Shown here piece after piece: positions 49,615-57,299 of a stretch of DNA of 64,000 nucleotides. The DNA comes from Streptomyces lincolnensis (GTDB lineage: Bacteria > Actinomycetota > Actinomycetes > Streptomycetales > Streptomycetaceae). The notes below the pieces were generated by a model that worked only from the letters and a program-made list of their open reading frames with translations, did no database searches and was not told the origin of the DNA. Every line of letters starts with the position of its first letter. The first letter of the stretch is position 1. The DNA lies in NCBI RefSeq assembly GCF_001685355.1, contig NZ_CP016438.1, forward strand, positions 1,798,001-1,862,000, in the 5' to 3' direction. The position numbers and the translations under genes are program-made.

Positions 49615-50295
49615 ATGCAGGGGTCCCAGCAGACGAGGGCGTCCGCCGCCTACACCCCGACCGACCGCACCGTCCCCACGCGCTCCCCCGACCGGGCCTC
49701 GTACGACAAGGATCTGGTGCACTCGATACTCGACGAGGGCTACGTCTGCCATCTCGGCTTCGTCCGCGACGGCGCGCCGGTCGTGCTGCCGACGCTGTAC
49801 GCCCGGGTCGGCGACCGGCTCTACGTGCACGGCTCGACGGGCTCGCGCCCCCTGCGGATGACCGGCCGGACGGATCCGGGGCTGCCGGTGTGCCTGACGG
49901 TCACGCATGTCGACGCGCTGATCCTGGCCCGCTCCGCCTTCCACCACTCGATCAACTACCGGTCGGTGGTGGTGCACGGCGTCGCCCACGACGTGACCGA
50001 CCCGGAGGAGAAGCGGTCCGCGCTGGACGCGCTGGTCGACCATGTGGTGCCCGGGCGGGCCGCGGACTCCCGGCCGGCCAACAAGAAGGAGCTGGCCGCC
50101 ACCGCCGTGATCCGCCTCGACCTGGACGAGGTCTCCGCGAAGCTCCGCACCGGCGGTGTCAACGACGAGCCCGAGGACCTCGCCCTGCCCCACTGGGCCG
50201 GGGTCGTCCCGCTGCGCAAGGGCTACACCGACCCGGTCGCCGATCCCGGCCTCGCCCCCGGCACCGGACTCCCCGACTACCTGGCGGTCCTGTGA
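49615..50295 (+). CDS. Pyridoxamine 5'-phosphate oxidase-fold protein
   Basis: A 226-residue PPOX-like flavoprotein (pyridox_oxase_2 type): YVCHLGFVRDGAPVVLPTLYARVGDRLYVHGSTGSRPLRM is the FMN-binding barrel, followed by CLTVTHVDALILARSAFHHSINYRSVVVHG and a helical C-terminus. It may act on a B6 vitamer or simply bind flavin. ATG 49615 has GGAGAA 4-5 nt upstream; ATG 49603 is another in-frame option. It overlaps the next gene by one base and is divergent from the MocR regulator, so the three form a regulated unit. Confidence 0.85.
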   Translation: MQGSQQTRASAAYTPTDRTVPTRSPDRASYDKDLVHSILDEGYVCHLGFVRDGAPVVLPTLYARVGDRLYVHGSTGSRPLRMTGRTDPGLPVCLTVTHVDALILARSAFHHSINYRSVVVHGVAHDVTDPEEKRSALDALVDHVVPGRAADSRPANKKELAATAVIRLDLDEVSAKLRTGGVNDEPEDLALPHWAGVVPLRKGYTDPVADPGLAPGTGLPDYLAVL

Positions 50296-50927
50296 TGCTG
50301 ATCCATCCCTGGGACACGCCCCACGACGACGCCGAGTGGCAGCGGTGGCTCGCCGTCCACGACTTCGGCCAGCTCTGCGTCAACGGCCCTGCGGGCGAGC
50401 CGCCGTTCGTCCAGCCCCTGCACTTCGTCCACGACCCGGAGCGCGGCGAGATCGTCACCCACCTCGCCCGGCCCAACCCGCTGTGGGCCGCGCTGGAGGC
50501 GGACCCGGTGGTCCTGCTGACCGTGGTCGACGACTACGCGTACGTGCCCGGCCCCTGGCAGGCCGACCCGGACGGCCCGCCCGAGCACGGCACTCCCACC
50601 AGCTTCTACGCGGCGGTCCAACTCCGGTGCCGGGCCCATGTCGTGGACGACCCGGCCGAGAAGGCCACGCTCCTCGACCGCCAGGTCGGCCACTTCCAGC
50701 CGGAGGGCGGCTCCGCCCCGGTGGCGGTGGGCGAGGTGCCGTACGGGCGGATGCTGCCGGGGATTCGCGGGCTGCGGCTCGAAGTGACCGGTGTGCGGGC
50801 GAAGTTCAAGTACGCGAACCACAGGACGACGGTCGTGCAGGACCGGATCGTCGCCGGACTCACGGCCCGGGGCGGCCCGGGTGACGCGGCGGCGCGCGAG
50901 CACCTGCTGCGTCGGCGGGGAGCCTGA
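50295..50927 (+). CDS. PaiB-like FMN-binding protein
   Basis: A 210-residue protein of the PaiB/FMN-binding negative transcriptional regulator family: LAVHDFGQLCVNGPAGEPPFVQPLHFVHDPERGEIVTHLARPNPLW, VVDDYAYVPGPW, and LRLEVTGVRAKFKYANHR with the conserved K-F-K-x-N. The fold is again an FMN-binding split barrel. Its ATG overlaps the upstream stop (TGATG), so it is translationally coupled to the PPOX gene. The original PaiB affects sporulation and protease genes in Bacillus; here the role is unknown. Confidence 0.85.
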   Translation: MLIHPWDTPHDDAEWQRWLAVHDFGQLCVNGPAGEPPFVQPLHFVHDPERGEIVTHLARPNPLWAALEADPVVLLTVVDDYAYVPGPWQADPDGPPEHGTPTSFYAAVQLRCRAHVVDDPAEKATLLDRQVGHFQPEGGSAPVAVGEVPYGRMLPGIRGLRLEVTGVRAKFKYANHRTTVVQDRIVAGLTARGGPGDAAAREHLLRRRGA

Positions 50928-50950
50928 GGAGCCGACGGGAGGCCTGAGGA

Positions 50951-50978
50951 GGGGGCCCTTCCACCACGAAGGGCCCCC
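50951..50978. terminator. Bidirectional terminator hairpin
   Basis: GGGGGCCCTT (50951-50960) pairs perfectly with AAGGGCCCCC (50969-50978) around an 8-nt loop, between the convergent PaiB-like and DMT genes. Confidence 0.85.
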
Positions 50979-50982
50979 TGTC

Positions 50983-51930
50983 TCACGCGGGCACCGGTTC
51001 CTCCTGCCGTACCGCCCCGCGCGCCTCGGCCGCCGCGAGCCCCGCGACCGACCCGAGCATCAGCAGGGTGCCGACGAGCGTCGCCGGGGTCAGCCGCTCT
51101 CCCAGCAGCGTGACGGCGAGCACGGTGGCGCTCACCGGCTCCAGCAGCATGATCACGGACACGGTGGCCGGCCGGACGACGACGGCGGCCGCGAAGTAGA
51201 GGGCGTAGGCGAGAGCCGTGGGAACGGCCGCGATGTACACCAACAGGCCCAGGAGCAGGGCGGGTTGGGCGGTGTGCGGGACCAGACCCTCGGACAGGGC
51301 GAACGGCAGCAGGCACAGGCTGGTGACCGCGAACGCCCCGACGGACGTACCGAAGGCGTCGGCTCCCGCGTCCCCGCCCCAGCGGCGCGTGAGCAGGGTC
51401 ATCACACAGCAGCCGGCCGCCGAGACCAGCCCGAGCAGGACCCCCCAGGGGCGTACGGTCGCGTCCCCGCCGCCGAGCATCAGGACCCCGAGTCCGGCGA
51501 GCGCGCCGGCGACGGCGAGGATCCCGCCGCGCCCGAGCCGCTCCCCCAGGGTCAGCCGTGCGCCGAGCGCGATCAGGACGGGTCCGGCGCCGAGGGTGAC
51601 GACGGTGGCCACGGCCAGCCCGGTGGCGGCGACGGCCGCGAAGTAGGCCGTCTGGAACACCGCCAGACCGACGCCCGTCACTCCGATCCGCAGCACCTTC
51701 CGACGCGGTGGTTCGGCTACGGCGTTCCGCACCCGCGGACGCAGACGGCGGGCGGCGAGCAGCAGGACGAGCCCTGCCGCGCACCGCCAGAAGGACAGGG
51801 CGACGGGCCCCAGGTCACTGGACCGGTAGGCCAGGGAGGCGACCGCGCCCGCGGTGCCCCAGGCCGTTCCGGCGACGATCAGATAGAGGAGGCCTCGCCC
51901 GATGGGCAGGCCGGAGACAGTTTGCGACAC
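50983..51930 (-). CDS. DMT superfamily (EamA) exporter preceded by a candidate attenuator
   Basis: A 315-residue, ten-helix EamA transporter ([46 protein letters not shown]; second repeat [24 protein letters not shown]; end [27 protein letters not shown]). It belongs to the drug/metabolite exporters of unknown substrate. GTG 51930 has GAGAGAA 4-5 nt upstream. About 160 nt of leader lies between it and a 13-codon frame at 52090-52131, with two hairpins in between, a layout like a leader-peptide attenuator. Its 3' end shares a terminator with the PaiB-like gene. Confidence 0.88.
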   Translation of the reverse strand: MSQTVSGLPIGRGLLYLIVAGTAWGTAGAVASLAYRSSDLGPVALSFWRCAAGLVLLLAARRLRPRVRNAVAEPPRRKVLRIGVTGVGLAVFQTAYFAAVAATGLAVATVVTLGAGPVLIALGARLTLGERLGRGGILAVAGALAGLGVLMLGGGDATVRPWGVLLGLVSAAGCCVMTLLTRRWGGDAGADAFGTSVGAFAVTSLCLLPFALSEGLVPHTAQPALLLGLLVYIAAVPTALAYALYFAAAVVVRPATVSVIMLLEPVSATVLAVTLLGERLTPATLVGTLLMLGSVAGLAAAEARGAVRQEEPVPA

Positions 51931-52025
51931 GCGTTCTCTCCGCAGATGCGCATGGTGCGCGGAAGTTCGGGAAAGGACGCCCGCTCGGCGGGGTCCACGG
52001 ACTTCTTCTGCGGGCAGCACCGTCC

Positions 52026-52068
52026 GCCCGGCGTCGGGCCGGGCTCAGGGGTGTTCCGAGAGCACCCC
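52026..52068 (-). promoter_or_regulatory. Two consecutive leader hairpins upstream of the DMT gene
   Basis: In the direction of transcription, CACCCC/GGGGTG (52068-52063 and 52053-52048; 9-nt loop) is followed by GCCCGG/CCGGGC (52044-52039 and 52031-52026; 7-nt loop). They lie between the micro-ORF at 52090-52131 and the exporter start at 51930. Confidence 0.45.
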
Positions 52069-52089
52069 GGTCTTCCGACAGGGCCCGCC

Positions 52090-52131
52090 TCAGGCGGCCG
52101 GAGGCGGAAGGACGAGCGCGTTCGTGTGCAT
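52090..52131 (-). CDS. Candidate 13-residue leader peptide
   Basis: The frame encodes MHTNALVLPPPAA. TAGCCT (52144-52139) ends 7 nt before its ATG, the same leaderless layout as many real genes here. Too short to prove by codon use. Its position ahead of two hairpins and the DMT exporter suggests a cis-acting peptide, with the Pro-Pro-Pro run as a potential ribosome-stalling site. The -10 box overlaps the stop codon of the upstream DMT gene. Confidence 0.4.
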   Translation of the reverse strand: MHTNALVLPPPAA

Positions 52132-52141
52132 GACGGGCAGG

Positions 52142-53140
52142 CTATGCGGCGTTTTCCCGCGCCGACAACTCGGTTTCCGCGCCCCCGCTCGCCACCGGAT
52201 CCGCCGAGCCCTTGGCGGGCGCCGACGACTGCGCGATGAACGCGCCGGCCAGCACGATCGCACCGCCGACGATCTGCGGTGCCGAGAGGTGCTCACCGAG
52301 CAGGATCCAGGCGAGGACGGTGGCGACGACCGCTTCCAGGCAGGCCACGACGCCGGCGACCTGCGGGGAGAGCCTGCGCACCGAGTGCACCCCGGTGACG
52401 TAGGCGAGGACCGTGGCGACGAACACGATCCAGGCCAGCAGCAGACCGCCCGAGACCGCCGTGCCGTCCATGTCCGCGGCCCGTCCGAGCACGGACCAGT
52501 CCAGCCGCCAGGGGCGGGCCACGACGGTGAGGACGACGGTGCCGACGAGGAAGCCGTAGGCGATGACGCCGAGCGGGTCGGGGGCCTGGTCGCCGGAGTC
52601 GCCGCCCTGGTCGGACAGGACGAAGTAGCCGGCCTGGCAGCAGGCGGCGCCGAGGGCGAGGAGCAGCCCGAGGGCGTCGAAGCTCAGACCCGACCAGACC
52701 TCGACCACACAGGCCAGCCCGCCGACCGCGAGGACCACGCCGAGCGCGGCGGCACGCGTCACCGACCGCCGCTGCACGAACCGCACCCAGCCGAGCACCA
52801 GGGCGGGACCGAGGTACTCGACGAGCAGGGCGACACCGACGGGGATGCGGGAGATCGCGGCGAAGTAGCAGGCCTGGACCCCCGCCACGGCGAGCAGGCC
52901 GAAGCCGAGCAGCAGACCGGGACGGCTGCGCAGCAGTCCGCGGTGGCGGACGGCGAGCGGCAGCATCACCAGGGCGGCGCCCGCCACCCGCAGCCACACC
53001 ACGTGCAGCGGGTCGAGACCGGCCTCGATCAGCGGTTTGGCCGCGACACCGGATCCGCCGAAGGCGAGCGCGGACACGAGCGCGAGGCTCAGTCCCGTGC
53101 CCCTGTTCCGGTGGCTCTGGATGCTCTCAGACGTATGCAC
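52142..53140 (-). CDS. DMT superfamily (EamA/RhaT-like) exporter
   Basis: A 332-residue ten-helix transporter: GLSLALVSALAFGGSGVAAKPLIEAGLDPLHVVWLRVAGAALVML opens repeat one and GLLLALGAACCQAGYFVLSDQ repeat two; the end is ILLGEHLSAPQIVGGAIVLAGAFI plus a charged tail. Family export function, substrate unknown. GTG 53140 has CATCAT 6 nt upstream (leaderless type); ATG 53182 is a longer alternative. The upstream open frame to 53362 is made of the 23-bp tandem repeats and is not coding. Two DMT genes lie in a row on this strand. Confidence 0.87.
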   Translation of the reverse strand: MHTSESIQSHRNRGTGLSLALVSALAFGGSGVAAKPLIEAGLDPLHVVWLRVAGAALVMLPLAVRHRGLLRSRPGLLLGFGLLAVAGVQACYFAAISRIPVGVALLVEYLGPALVLGWVRFVQRRSVTRAAALGVVLAVGGLACVVEVWSGLSFDALGLLLALGAACCQAGYFVLSDQGGDSGDQAPDPLGVIAYGFLVGTVVLTVVARPWRLDWSVLGRAADMDGTAVSGGLLLAWIVFVATVLAYVTGVHSVRRLSPQVAGVVACLEAVVATVLAWILLGEHLSAPQIVGGAIVLAGAFIAQSSAPAKGSADPVASGGAETELSARENAA

Positions 53141-53205
53141 CGGCACATGATGACAGGCGACGACATGAGCGTCATCCCGCATGACACCTGTCTCACCGAG
53201 CGGAC

Positions 53206-53317
53206 CGGATCGACGGGGCGCGGGTGTCCGGATCGACAGGGCGCGGGTGTTCGGATCGATGGCGCGGGGGTGTTCGGAGCGACGGGACACGCGCTCGGAT
53301 CGGCGGGGCGCGTGTTC
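53206..53317. repeat. Minisatellite of five ~23-bp units
   Basis: Units start with CGGATCGACGGGGCGCGGGT or close variants at 53206, 53229, 53252, 53275 and 53296 (lengths 23, 23, 23, 21 and 22). They fill the gap between the Clp N-domain gene stop and the DMT gene promoter. Confidence 0.8.
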
Positions 53318-53855
53318 AGACGGCCCGATGCAAGCGGCGGTCGATCCGCGCGAGCAGCGCACGGGCGTCGACCCCGGCGCGCTCCAGCACCTCGACCGCC
53401 CGGGCCTCCGGGTCGACGACGATCGCGGCGAGCAGGTCCAGGCCGAGGGCAGGTCCGCCGCCGCGCCGGTCGGCGCGCGCCCGGGCGTATTCCATCGCCC
53501 CGGCGGCCAGCGGCGAGTAGCCCTCCGCCCGGGCCACCACGGGTACGGCGCCGGAGTCCTCGACGCTGCCCTGCCAGCGCAGGCCGTAGCCGATGCTGCG
53601 TTGCACGAGATAGCCGAGCAGGCGGGCGAACTGCGGTTCTACGTCGAAGACGGTCCGCACCTCGGGGTCCGACTCCAGGAGTGAGTGCAGCAGATGGGCC
53701 GTGTCGATCTGCCGGTCCCCGTCCCTGACCGCCCGCCGCCGGGCGCCGGAGACCACCGCTGCCAGCTCCTCGCTGAGCCTGGCATCGCCGTCCGTGTGGA
53801 CCGGGCGCCGACTGCCGGGCTCGTGGGCCGACTGCCGGGGGATACGGGGGTGCAC
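53316..53855 (-). CDS. Clp N-terminal (R) domain protein
   Basis: A 179-residue protein made of a double Clp R motif: LSEELAAVVSGARRRAVRDGDRQIDTAHLLHSLLESDPEVRTVF and YSPLAAGAMEYARARADRRGGGPALGLDLLAAIVVDPEARAVEVLERAGVD. These helical repeats bind substrates or adaptors in ClpA/B/C chaperones, but no ATPase domain is attached. It may be a stand-alone adaptor or ClpC regulator, as seen in other actinomycetes. GTG 53855 is preferred, with GAGGTAGGGG upstream; ATG 53891 is possible. Confidence 0.8.
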   Translation of the reverse strand: MHPRIPRQSAHEPGSRRPVHTDGDARLSEELAAVVSGARRRAVRDGDRQIDTAHLLHSLLESDPEVRTVFDVEPQFARLLGYLVQRSIGYGLRWQGSVEDSGAVPVVARAEGYSPLAAGAMEYARARADRRGGGPALGLDLLAAIVVDPEARAVEVLERAGVDARALLARIDRRLHRAV

Positions 53856-54053
53856 ATCCCCTACCTCATCAGTCCCGCCCTCTTCGGTCATCCGCGAAAG
53901 GAAGCATTTCCGCGTCCCACGGGAAGGGGACGCGCGGAGCCGGAATCTCCTCCTTACGGATGAGATCACGCCTCTCCGCACCGAGGGGCGCGCGCCGCCT
54001 TGCCCAGCGCCCCGCCCGCAACCGGGATGCGCCGTCGTTCGTCCCACACGGAG

Positions 54054-54242
54054 ATGGAGAGCAGGTGCTGGCTGGTGGCTCTGCCGGCCGTGGACGGCAA
54101 GCAGTACGTATACCGGGTGTACGCCCCGGAGGACGCACTGCCCGCCGATCTGTTCTGGGACGCCTGGCACTGTCACGACGAGAGCGCGTTCCCGCGCGCG
54201 TGGGACCTGTTCGACGCGGCGGAGATACAGCGCGTGGGCTGA
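54054..54242 (+). CDS. Small hypothetical protein, 62 residues
   Basis: Encodes MESRCWLVALPAVDGKQYVY followed by RVYAPEDALPADLFWDAWHCHDESAFPRAWDLFDAAEIQRVG. Codon third bases are strongly G/C, and the sequence is rich in Trp, Asp and Tyr rather than the Arg/Pro/Ala of shadow frames, so it is probably real. The acidic C-terminal half is likely helical. A GGAG directly abuts the ATG, too close for a normal ribosome binding site. Function unknown; it diverges from the Clp N-domain gene. Confidence 0.6.
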   Translation: MESRCWLVALPAVDGKQYVYRVYAPEDALPADLFWDAWHCHDESAFPRAWDLFDAAEIQRVG

Positions 54243-54269
54243 CGCCGGGACCCTGACCCCCGACCGTTT

Positions 54270-54284
54270 CTGACGGTTCGTCAG
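54270..54284. promoter_or_regulatory. Palindromic operator upstream of the SRPBCC gene
   Basis: CTGACG-GTT-CGTCAG is a perfect 6-bp inverted repeat in the AT-richer promoter region, directly upstream of a TATTGA/GAATGT -10-like stretch. It looks like a TetR-family operator, though no tetR gene is adjacent. Confidence 0.5.
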
Positions 54285-54351
54285 TATTGAATGTTGCGGA
54301 CCATGCCGCTACGTTCCGCGACACCGTAGCCCGTCACGAAGAGGTGGTCGC

Positions 54352-54780
54352 ATGGCCGAAGTCAGCGCGGAGTCCCGCATCGGGGCGCCGGCCGAGAAGG
54401 TATGGGCCCAGCTCACGGACTGGTCCTCGTACGGGGAGTGGAACGCCACCCACACGAGCTTTCCCCGGGGCGGGCCCACCGCTCTGGAAGCGGGCGCGAC
54501 CTTCCAGGAGAACATGAGGATGATGGGCTTTCCGGCCGAGGTCGAGTGGACCGTCGAGCAGGCGGAACCGGCCCGGGCGCTCGCCCTGCGCGGCAAGGGC
54601 CCGATGTCGGTGACCGTCGCCACGCGCTACACGCTGGTCCCCGACGGGGACGCCACGCTGGTCCGCATCGACGGGGAGTTCACGGGCGCCGCGGTCTCCC
54701 TGATGGCGGGCAAGCTCAAGGACTCGGCGACCGCGGCACTGAACGAGTCACTGCGGAAACTGGCGGGCCTGGTGAGCTGA
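54352..54780 (+). CDS. SRPBCC (START/polyketide cyclase-like) protein
   Basis: A 142-residue helix-grip protein: MAEVSAESRIGAPAEKVWAQLTDWSSYGEWNATH is the typical first strand and helix, and AGKLKDSATAALNESLRKLAGLV the long C-terminal helix closing the hydrophobic pocket. These proteins bind hydrophobic ligands or act as cyclases or hydrolases; type II toxin-like Coq10 and aromatase relatives exist. GAAGAGG lies 8-9 nt before ATG 54352. It is followed by a strong terminator. Confidence 0.87.
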   Translation: MAEVSAESRIGAPAEKVWAQLTDWSSYGEWNATHTSFPRGGPTALEAGATFQENMRMMGFPAEVEWTVEQAEPARALALRGKGPMSVTVATRYTLVPDGDATLVRIDGEFTGAAVSLMAGKLKDSATAALNESLRKLAGLVS

Positions 54781-54801
54781 CGACGCCGCCGGGAACACGG
54801 C

Positions 54802-54835
54802 GAGGCGCCCCGCGCGCAGTTGCGCGGGGCGCCTC
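54802..54835. terminator. Bidirectional terminator between SRPBCC and PadR genes
   Basis: GAGGCGCCCCGCGC (54802-54815) and GCGCGGGGCGCCTC (54822-54835) form a perfect 14-bp stem with a 6-nt loop between convergent genes. Confidence 0.88.
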
Positions 54836-54853
54836 TTCACAGCCGCAGGCCGG

Positions 54854-55477
54854 TCAGTCCTCGTCGGCGAGGATCAGATACAGCTTCTTGCGGGCGTCGT
54901 TGATGACACCGACCGCCTTCTCCCGCTGCTCCTTGCTGCCGGTCTTCCAGACCTGGCCGAACGCCTCCATCAGACCGAAGCCGGCCTGCCGGATCTCACC
55001 GAGGGCTTCCCAGTCGACACCGCGGGAGGCTTCCTCCCAGGGCGCGTCGGGTCCCTCCTCGGCCGCCTCGCGGCCGGAGTCGGTGAGCGAGAACAGCTTC
55101 TTGCCGCCCTCGGAGGCATTGGTGATGAGCCCCTCGTCCTCCAGCAGCTGGAGGGTGGGGTACACCGAGCCGGGGCTGGGCTTCCACGCCCCGCCACTGC
55201 GCTCGGCGATCTCCTGGATCATCTCGTAACCGTGCATGGGCCGGTCCTTCAGCAGGGCCAGGATCGAGGCCCGCACGTCACCGCGCCGCGCCCTCCCCCG
55301 TGGCCCGCCCCGCCCCCTGGGTCCCCAGGGCCCGGGACCGAAGCCCGGTCCGCCGAATCCGGGACCGCCGGGACCACCCGGCCCGAAGGGCCCGAAGGCG
55401 CTTCGCAGGCTCTCGAAACCACCTCGGCCCGGATGCCCGGCTCCACCATGTCCACGCTCGTGTCCGTGGCTACGCAT
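54854..55477 (-). CDS. PadR family transcriptional regulator with Gly/Pro-rich head
   Basis: A 207-residue repressor. Residues 1-65 are low-complexity (GFGGPGFGPGPWGPRGRGGPRGR) and His/Arg-rich. The PadR winged HTH follows (RGDVRASILALLKDRPMHGYEMIQEIAERSGGAWKPSPGSVYPTLQLLEDEGLI) and a C-terminal dimerising helix (DWEALGEIRQAGFGLMEAFGQVW...). PadR proteins respond to phenolics, antibiotics or stress. ATG 55477 has GGAG 8 nt upstream; ATG 55483 is an alternative. A CGATATATCG palindrome sits 44 bp upstream, a likely autoregulatory site. Confidence 0.9.
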   Translation of the reverse strand: MRSHGHERGHGGAGHPGRGGFESLRSAFGPFGPGGPGGPGFGGPGFGPGPWGPRGRGGPRGRARRGDVRASILALLKDRPMHGYEMIQEIAERSGGAWKPSPGSVYPTLQLLEDEGLITNASEGGKKLFSLTDSGREAAEEGPDAPWEEASRGVDWEALGEIRQAGFGLMEAFGQVWKTGSKEQREKAVGVINDARKKLYLILADED

Positions 55478-55520
55478 CGCCATCACTCCATTCCATCGTT
55501 GATCTGTCGCGATGCCTCAA

Positions 55521-55530
55521 CGATATATCG
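55521..55530. promoter_or_regulatory. PadR-type AT-rich palindrome
   Basis: CGATATATCG is a perfect 10-bp palindrome in the promoter region of the PadR gene. PadR regulators commonly bind ATAT-containing dyads of this type. Confidence 0.55.
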
Positions 55531-55622
55531 GAATAGGTCGAACGGCAAGGGATTCCGAACTGGACCGACCGAGCCACTCCGCCGACGCGCCGTTGTCAGT
55601 GCTCTCCCCTAAGGTCGCGCTG

Positions 55623-56282
55623 GTGACCGAGCCCTCATACCTCGCCGCGATCCGGGAGTCGTACGACACCGTCGCCGCCGCATACCTGAGCGTCGTCAAG
55701 CGTCCGACGGAGCTGGACCCGCTCTCCCGCGCGATGCTGGCCGCGTTCGCCGAGGTCGTGAGCGCGGACGATCGCGGGCCGGTGGCGGATCTGGGGTGCG
55801 GTCCCGGGCTGGTCACCGCCCACCTTGCGCACCTGGGAGCACCGGTCCTCGGCGTCGACCTGTCGCCGCGGATGATCGAGCTCGCCCGGCGGGCGCATCC
55901 GGGGCTGGACTTCAGGGTCGGGTCGATGACCGCGCTGGAGATCGGGGACGGCGAGCTCGGTGGTGTCCTGGCCTACTACTCCACGCACCACACACCCCCG
56001 GAGTCCCTGCCGGCGGTGTTCGCCGAGTTCCACCGCACGCTGGCGCCCGGCAGCCGTCTGATGCTGGCCGGACACGTGGGCGACGGGGAGCGGCTGCGTC
56101 CGACCGAGGCGTACGGCGGCCGTCCCGTGTCCTACGAGTCGCATCTGCTGCCCCCGGACCGGATCGCCGGGTTGTTGGAGGGCGCCGGGTTCGTCATCAC
56201 CGCGCGACTGGTGCAGGAACCCGCCGAGGGGGCCACCAGGAGGAGCGGCACCCTCCTGGCCCGCAAAGCAGGGGCGCGGTGA
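55623..56282 (+). CDS. SAM-dependent methyltransferase
   Basis: A 219-residue class I methyltransferase. The SAM-binding motif I is VADLGCGPGLVTAHLAHLG, motif II GVDLSPRMIELARRAHP, followed by DFRVGSMTALEIGDGELGGVLAYYSTHHTPPESLPAVFAEFHRTLAPGSRLMLAG, the methyltransferase 11/25 pattern. The substrate is unknown. TAAGGT (55610-55615) ends 7 nt before GTG 55623, so it seems leaderless; longer frames run into the PadR promoter. It diverges from the PadR gene and may be under its control. Confidence 0.88.
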   Translation: MTEPSYLAAIRESYDTVAAAYLSVVKRPTELDPLSRAMLAAFAEVVSADDRGPVADLGCGPGLVTAHLAHLGAPVLGVDLSPRMIELARRAHPGLDFRVGSMTALEIGDGELGGVLAYYSTHHTPPESLPAVFAEFHRTLAPGSRLMLAGHVGDGERLRPTEAYGGRPVSYESHLLPPDRIAGLLEGAGFVITARLVQEPAEGATRRSGTLLARKAGAR

Positions 56283-56361
56283 CGGAAGCGGCTCCCGAAA
56301 TCGGTCCAGTCAAACCGAATTGGCCTTGGTCCGTGGCCTGGTCATGGCCCAGCATCGGAGC

Positions 56362-57171
56362 ATGCGTATCCGAATCGTCGACGCCTTCACCGACCGCCCC
56401 TTCGCCGGCAACCCGGCCGGGGTCATGATCCTCGACGCCTTCCCGGACGACGAGCGGCTCCAGAAGATCGCCCTGGAGGTCAACCATGCCGAGACCGCCT
56501 TCGCGCACCGCCTGCCCGAGGGCGGCGAGGCCGACTGGGCGCTGCGCTGGTTCACGCCGGCCACCGAGGTGAACATGTGCGGTCACGCCACCCTCGCCAC
56601 GGCCCACGTCCTGCACACCACCGGGGTCCACGAGGGTCCGGTGCGGTTCGCCACCCGCAGCGGCGTCCTGTCCGCCGAGCCCCGGGCGGACGGCTCGATC
56701 ACCCTGGACTTCCCGACGGCGCCGCTCACCGCCGTAGACGTCCCGGCCGGGGTGACGCAGGCGCTCGGTGCCGAGGTGCTCACCGCCTTCGACACCGGTC
56801 CGAACATCGGGGACCTGCTCGTCGAGGTCGCCGACGAGAAGACCGTGCACGGCCTCGCCCCGGACCTCAAGGCCCTGGGCGCCCACTCCGAGCGGGGCAT
56901 CATCGCCACCGCCCGCGCCGAGGACCCCGGCCGTGGCTACGACTTCGTCTCCCGCTGCTTCTTCCCGAACGTCGGCATCGACGAGGACCCGGTCACCGGC
57001 AGCGCCCACACCGCGCTCGCCCCCTACTGGTCCGAGCGCCTCGGCCGTACCGAACTCACCGGCCTCCAGGCCTCACCCCGCTCCGGCCGCGTCCGCACCG
57101 AACTGCGCGGCGAGCGCACCCTGTTGAGCGGTCGCGCGGTGACGACGATCGACGGCGAGCTGCTCGCCTAG
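56362..57171 (+). CDS. PhzF family isomerase/epimerase
   Basis: A 269-residue PhzF-like protein with two DapF-type halves: VDAFTDRPFAGNPAGVMIL with the catalytic-type Glu in NHAETAF (E44), RWFTPATEVNMCGHATLATAHVL, and GIDEDPVTGSAHTALAPYW, all strongly conserved. PhzF itself isomerises a phenazine precursor, but most homologues have unknown substrates, and no phenazine genes are present. ATG 56362 has CAGCAT 6 nt upstream (leaderless type). The stop codon TAG is part of the CTAG flank of a MITE-like element. Confidence 0.9.
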   Translation: MRIRIVDAFTDRPFAGNPAGVMILDAFPDDERLQKIALEVNHAETAFAHRLPEGGEADWALRWFTPATEVNMCGHATLATAHVLHTTGVHEGPVRFATRSGVLSAEPRADGSITLDFPTAPLTAVDVPAGVTQALGAEVLTAFDTGPNIGDLLVEVADEKTVHGLAPDLKALGAHSERGIIATARAEDPGRGYDFVSRCFFPNVGIDEDPVTGSAHTALAPYWSERLGRTELTGLQASPRSGRVRTELRGERTLLSGRAVTTIDGELLA

Positions 57172-57276
57172 GGCCTGTCCGGCGGATCATGTCGCGGTCG
57201 CGGGGCCCTGGCACGCCCACCGGCGCTGATCAGGCACCGTTACTCCGTGCGACCTGATCCGCCGGACAGACCCTAG
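57168..57276. mobile_element. MITE-like element with CTAG target duplication
   Basis: A 101-bp element (57172-57272) bounded by ~24-bp terminal inverted repeats: GGCCTGTCCGGCGGATCA at the left and the complement of GGTCTGTCCGGCGGATCA at the right, continuing as TGTCGC and GGTCGC. It is flanked on both sides by CTAG (57168-57171 and 57273-57276), as made by IS5-group transposases. It has no coding capacity. It lies exactly at the stop codon of the PhzF-like gene. Confidence 0.78.
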
Positions 57277-57299
57277 CGAGGCGGAGCGCTGCCGTCGGG

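Noticed and set aside
53206..53317. Possible CRISPR array
   Set aside because: Units are directly adjacent without spacers and diverge from each other, so this is a minisatellite. No cas genes are present.
57172..57272. Attachment site of an integrated element
   Set aside because: The CTAG duplication and terminal inverted repeats fit a transposon-type MITE. There is no tRNA gene, integrase or long direct repeat.
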